Shown here: one piece after another, positions 61,001 through 64,000 of the stretch
Layout of the letters: the number at the start of each line of letters is the position of its first letter
How positions within the stretch are numbered: position 1 is the first letter of the stretch
From: Megachile rotundata
Lineage: Eukaryota > Arthropoda > Insecta > Hymenoptera > Megachilidae
Direction: 5' to 3'
Length of the DNA: 64,000 nt
Assembly: GCF_050947335.1 (NCBI RefSeq)
Contig: NW_027473347.1
Span: forward strand, 744,001-808,000
The notes under the pieces: generated by a model
Told to the model about the DNA's origin: nothing
Seen by the model: only the letters and a program-made list of their open reading frames with translations
The model's database searches: none
Position numbers and translations under genes: made by a program

Positions 61001-64000
61001 ACAATCATACAACCACAATCGTACACTCCCAATCATACAATCACACTCATACCGTCACAATCATACAATCACAATCATACAATCACAGTCATACAATCAC
61101 AATCATACAATCACAATGATACAACCACAAACATCCAAAAGCAGTCATTCAATCACAATCATGCAATCGCAATCATACAATCACAATCATACAATCACAA
61201 TCATACAATCACAATCATACAATCACAATCATACAATCACCATCATACAAACACAATCCTGCAATCGCAATCATGGAATAACAATCATGCTATCGCAATC
61301 ATAGAGTCACACTCATACAATCACAACCATACAATCACAATCATACAATTACAATCATACAATCACAATCATACAATCACAATCATACAATCACAGTCAT
61401 ACAATCACAATCATACAATCACAATCATACATTCACAATCATACAATCACAATCATACATTCACAATCATACAATCACAATCATACAATCACAATCATAC
61501 AAACACAATCATACAATCACAATCATACAATCACAATCATTCAATCACAATCATACAGTCGCAATCATACAATCACTATCATACAATCACAGTCATACTA
61601 CCACAGTCATACAATTACAATCATACAATCACAATCTTACAATCACAAACATACAATGACATTCATACAATCACAATAATACAATCACAATCATGCAATC
61701 ACAATCATTCAATCACAATCATACAATCGCAATCAAACAAAAACAATCATACAATCATAATCATACAATCACCATCATACAATCACAATCATACAATCAC
61801 AATAATACAGCCACAGTCATACAATCACAATCATACAATCACAATTATACAATCACGATCATACAATCGCAATCATACAATCACAACCATACAATCACAA
61901 TAATACAATCACAAACATACAATCACAATCATACAATCGCAATCATACCATCACAATCATACAATCACAATCATACAAAAATAATCATACCATCACGATC
62001 ATACAATCGCAATCATACAGTTACAATCTCAGAATCACAAACTCACAATCACAATAATACAATCACACCCATAAAATAGCAATCATACATTTACAATCTC
62101 CCATAGACAATCATACAATCGCAATCATACAGTCGCAATCATACAATCACTATCATACAATTACAATCATACAAGCATAATTGTGCAATCGCTATCATGC
62201 AATAACAATCGTACTATCACAATCATACAATCACAAGCATACAATCACAATCATACAAACACAATCATACAATCACAATCATACAATCACAATCATACAA
62301 TCACAATCATACAATCACAATCATACAAACACAATCACACAATCACAATCATTCAATCACAATCATACAATCGCAATGATATAAATACAATCTCCCAAAA
62401 ACATTGATACAATCACAATCATACAATCACAATAATACAGTCACAATCGTACAATCACAATCATACAATCACAGTCATACTACCACAGTCATACAATTAC
62501 AATCATACAATCACAATCTTACAGTCACAATCGTACAATCACAATCATACAATCACAATCATACAATCACAATCATACAATTACAATCATACAATCACAA
62601 TCATACAATCACAATCATACAATCACAATCATACAATCACAATCATACAATCACAATCATACAATCACAATCATACAATCACAATCATACAATCACAATC
62701 ATACAATCACAATCATACAATCACAATCATACAATCACAATCATACAATGACAATCATACAATCACCATCATACAAACACAATCCTGCAATCGCAATCAT
62801 GGAATAACAATCATGCTGTCGCAATCATAGAATTACACTCATACAATCAGAATCATACAATCACAGTCATACAATTACAATCATGCAATCAGAATCATAC
62901 AATCACAATCATACAATCACAATCATACAATCACAATCATACAATCACAATCATACAATCACAATCATATAATCACAATCATACAATCACAATCATACAA
63001 TCACAAACATACAATCACATTCATACAATCACAATCATACAATCACAATCATGCAATCACAATCATTCAATCACAATCATTCAATCACAATCATACAATC
63101 GCAATCAAACAAAAACAATCATACAATCATAATCATACAATCACCATCATACAATCACATTCATACAATCACAATAATACAGCCACAGTCATACATTCAC
63201 AATCATACAATCACAATTATATAATCACGATCATACATTCACAACAATACAATCACAATCATACAATCGCAATCATACAGTCGCAATCATACAATCACTA
63301 TCATACAATCACAGTCATACTACCACAGTCATACAATTACAATCACACAATCACAATCTTACAATCACAAACATACAATCACATTCATACAATCACAATT
63401 ATACAATCACAATCATGCAATCACAATCATTCAATCACAATCATAAAATCGCAATCAAACAAAAACAATCATACAATCATAATCATACAATCACCATCAT
63501 ACAATCACAATCATACGATCACAATCATACAAACACAATCACACAATCACAATCATTCAATCACAATCATACAATCGCAATGATATAAATGCAATCTCCC
63601 AAAAACATTGATACAATCACAATCATACAATCACAATAATACAGTCACAATCGTACAATCACAATCATACAATCACAATCATACAATCACAATCATACAA
63701 TCACAGTCATACTACCACAGTCATACAATTACAATCATACAATCACAATCTTACAGTCACAATCGTACAATCACAATCATACAATCACAATCATACAATC
63801 ACAATCATACAATTACAATCATACAATCACAATCATACAATCACAATCATACAATCACAATCATACAATCACAATCGTACAATCACAATCATACAATCAC
63901 AATCATACAATCACAATCATACAATCACAATCATACAATCACAATCATACAATGACAATCATACAATCACCATCATACAAACACAATCCTGCAATCGCAA
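58041..64000 (+). repeat. Start of a second ~27-kb super-unit (collinear with 31.0-38.8 kb)
   Basis: The module order follows 30,991-38,825: V (58,072), M1, M2, Y (59,579), eight pure units (60,379-60,490), W (60,491), R, S, M2, M1 (62,381), P, S variants and P (63,613). It differs from the upstream region by 278 extra bases near 58,800-59,080, one W-to-M1 unit instead of the 1.95-kb tandem pair, 154 bp missing near 63,000 and two extra units in the last P. From 60,491 to about 63,545 it also matches 41,940-45,162 (offset 18,551, then 18,537, then 18,383). It runs to the window end inside the same order. No gene. Confidence 0.83.
62591..62744 (+). repeat. Perfect run of 11 consensus units
   Basis: Eleven unbroken ACAATCACAATCAT units between ACAATTACAATCAT and ACAATGACAATCAT, the same module position as 47,246-47,399. 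The ACAATCACATTCAT unit present in the copies at 37,222 and 44,054 is absent, so this copy resembles the 47-kb one here. Confidence 0.9.

Larger units (their letters stand above)
1..64000 (+). repeat. 14-bp minisatellite array filling the whole window
   Basis: The unit ACAATCACAATCAT recurs from the first to the last base with point variants, occasional 12-bp units and very few other indels. The consensus has 7 A, 4 C, 3 T and no G, so the + strand is almost free of G and the consensus has no CpG. The unit can be split as ACAATC, ACAATC, AT, which suggests a hexamer ancestor. Common variants are A to G changes (CAGTC for CAATC, TCGCAATC for TCACAATC, CATGC for CATAC, ATCGTAC for ATCATAC), TCATTC for TCATAC, and C to T in ACAATTACAATCAT. 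Known families with such arrays are eukaryotic satellites and minisatellites; I do not recognise this exact monomer. The array runs off both ends of the window. Confidence 0.97.

Noticed and set aside
1..64000. A family of Asn, His and Ser rich repeat proteins, possibly secreted or prion-like
   Set aside because: All three + frames are open at once, stops appear at neutral unit variants (CATAAAATC, CATAGAATC), and no signal peptide, non-repeat domain or splice-like structure is visible.
1..64000. CRISPR array
   Set aside because: Units follow each other without spacers of foreign sequence, and the 14-bp period is too short for a CRISPR repeat-spacer pattern. No cas gene is present.
1..64000. 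Telomeric repeat array
   Set aside because: The unit does not match telomere repeats known to me (TTAGGG, TTTAGGG, TTAGG and similar), and the other strand, ATGATTGTGATTGT, has no G run in the consensus. A subtelomeric position remains possible.
1..64000. Inverted repeats or hairpins marking a replication origin or terminator
   Set aside because: The + strand is almost free of G, so long self-complementary arms cannot form. I saw none.

Overview
I see no gene in this window. All 64,000 bases are one continuous array of a 14-bp minisatellite. The consensus unit on the + strand is ACAATCACAATCAT, which can be read as two ACAATC hexamers plus AT. I found no ordinary single-copy sequence, transposon, RNA gene, CRISPR array or credible protein gene, and both ends of the window lie inside the array. 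An uninterrupted, layered satellite of at least 64 kb points to constitutive heterochromatin (centromeric, pericentromeric, subtelomeric or sex-chromosomal) of a eukaryote assembled from long reads. Nothing in the sequence identifies the species.

The + strand shows many open frames of 60-258 codons. The unit length causes this. Fourteen is not a multiple of 3, so each + frame runs through the same 42-nt cycle, which has no stop and reads SQSYNHNHTITIIQ. The minus strand reads ATGATTGTGATTGT, which holds two TGA trinucleotides per unit and is closed in every frame. I annotate no CDS.

The array is not uniform. Mutated units recur in fixed order and form modules: a 28-bp punctuation block (M1, about 69 copies), a 98-bp block (M2, about 35), a CAAAAGC block (R/M3, about 17), and the recurrent blocks P, S, V, W and Y described below. 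The modules are arranged in nested higher-order repeats.

Left domain (1 to about 25.4 kb): a 5.06-kb segment is repeated at a 9,084-bp offset (1-5,060 and 9,085-14,144). An 840-bp tandem duplication lies inside each copy, and partial, reshuffled copies run on to 25.4 kb. Middle (25.4 to 31 kb): a more patchwork stretch with its own short tandem duplications and two odd-length deletions. Right domain (31 to 64 kb): a 1.95-kb tandem pair (33.16-37.05 kb) lies within or beside a 6.83-kb tandem pair (34.08-47.38 kb), and further partial copies follow. From about 58.04 kb to the window end the module order repeats that of 31.0-38.8 kb, which suggests an outer period near 27 kb. Left and right domains carry different diagnostic bases in the same modules, so they have been homogenised separately.

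Every copy has the same orientation: the G-poor strand stays on + for all 64 kb. Offsets and boundaries were read by eye from shared rare variants. Boundaries are good to roughly one to three repeat units unless an exact offset is stated.
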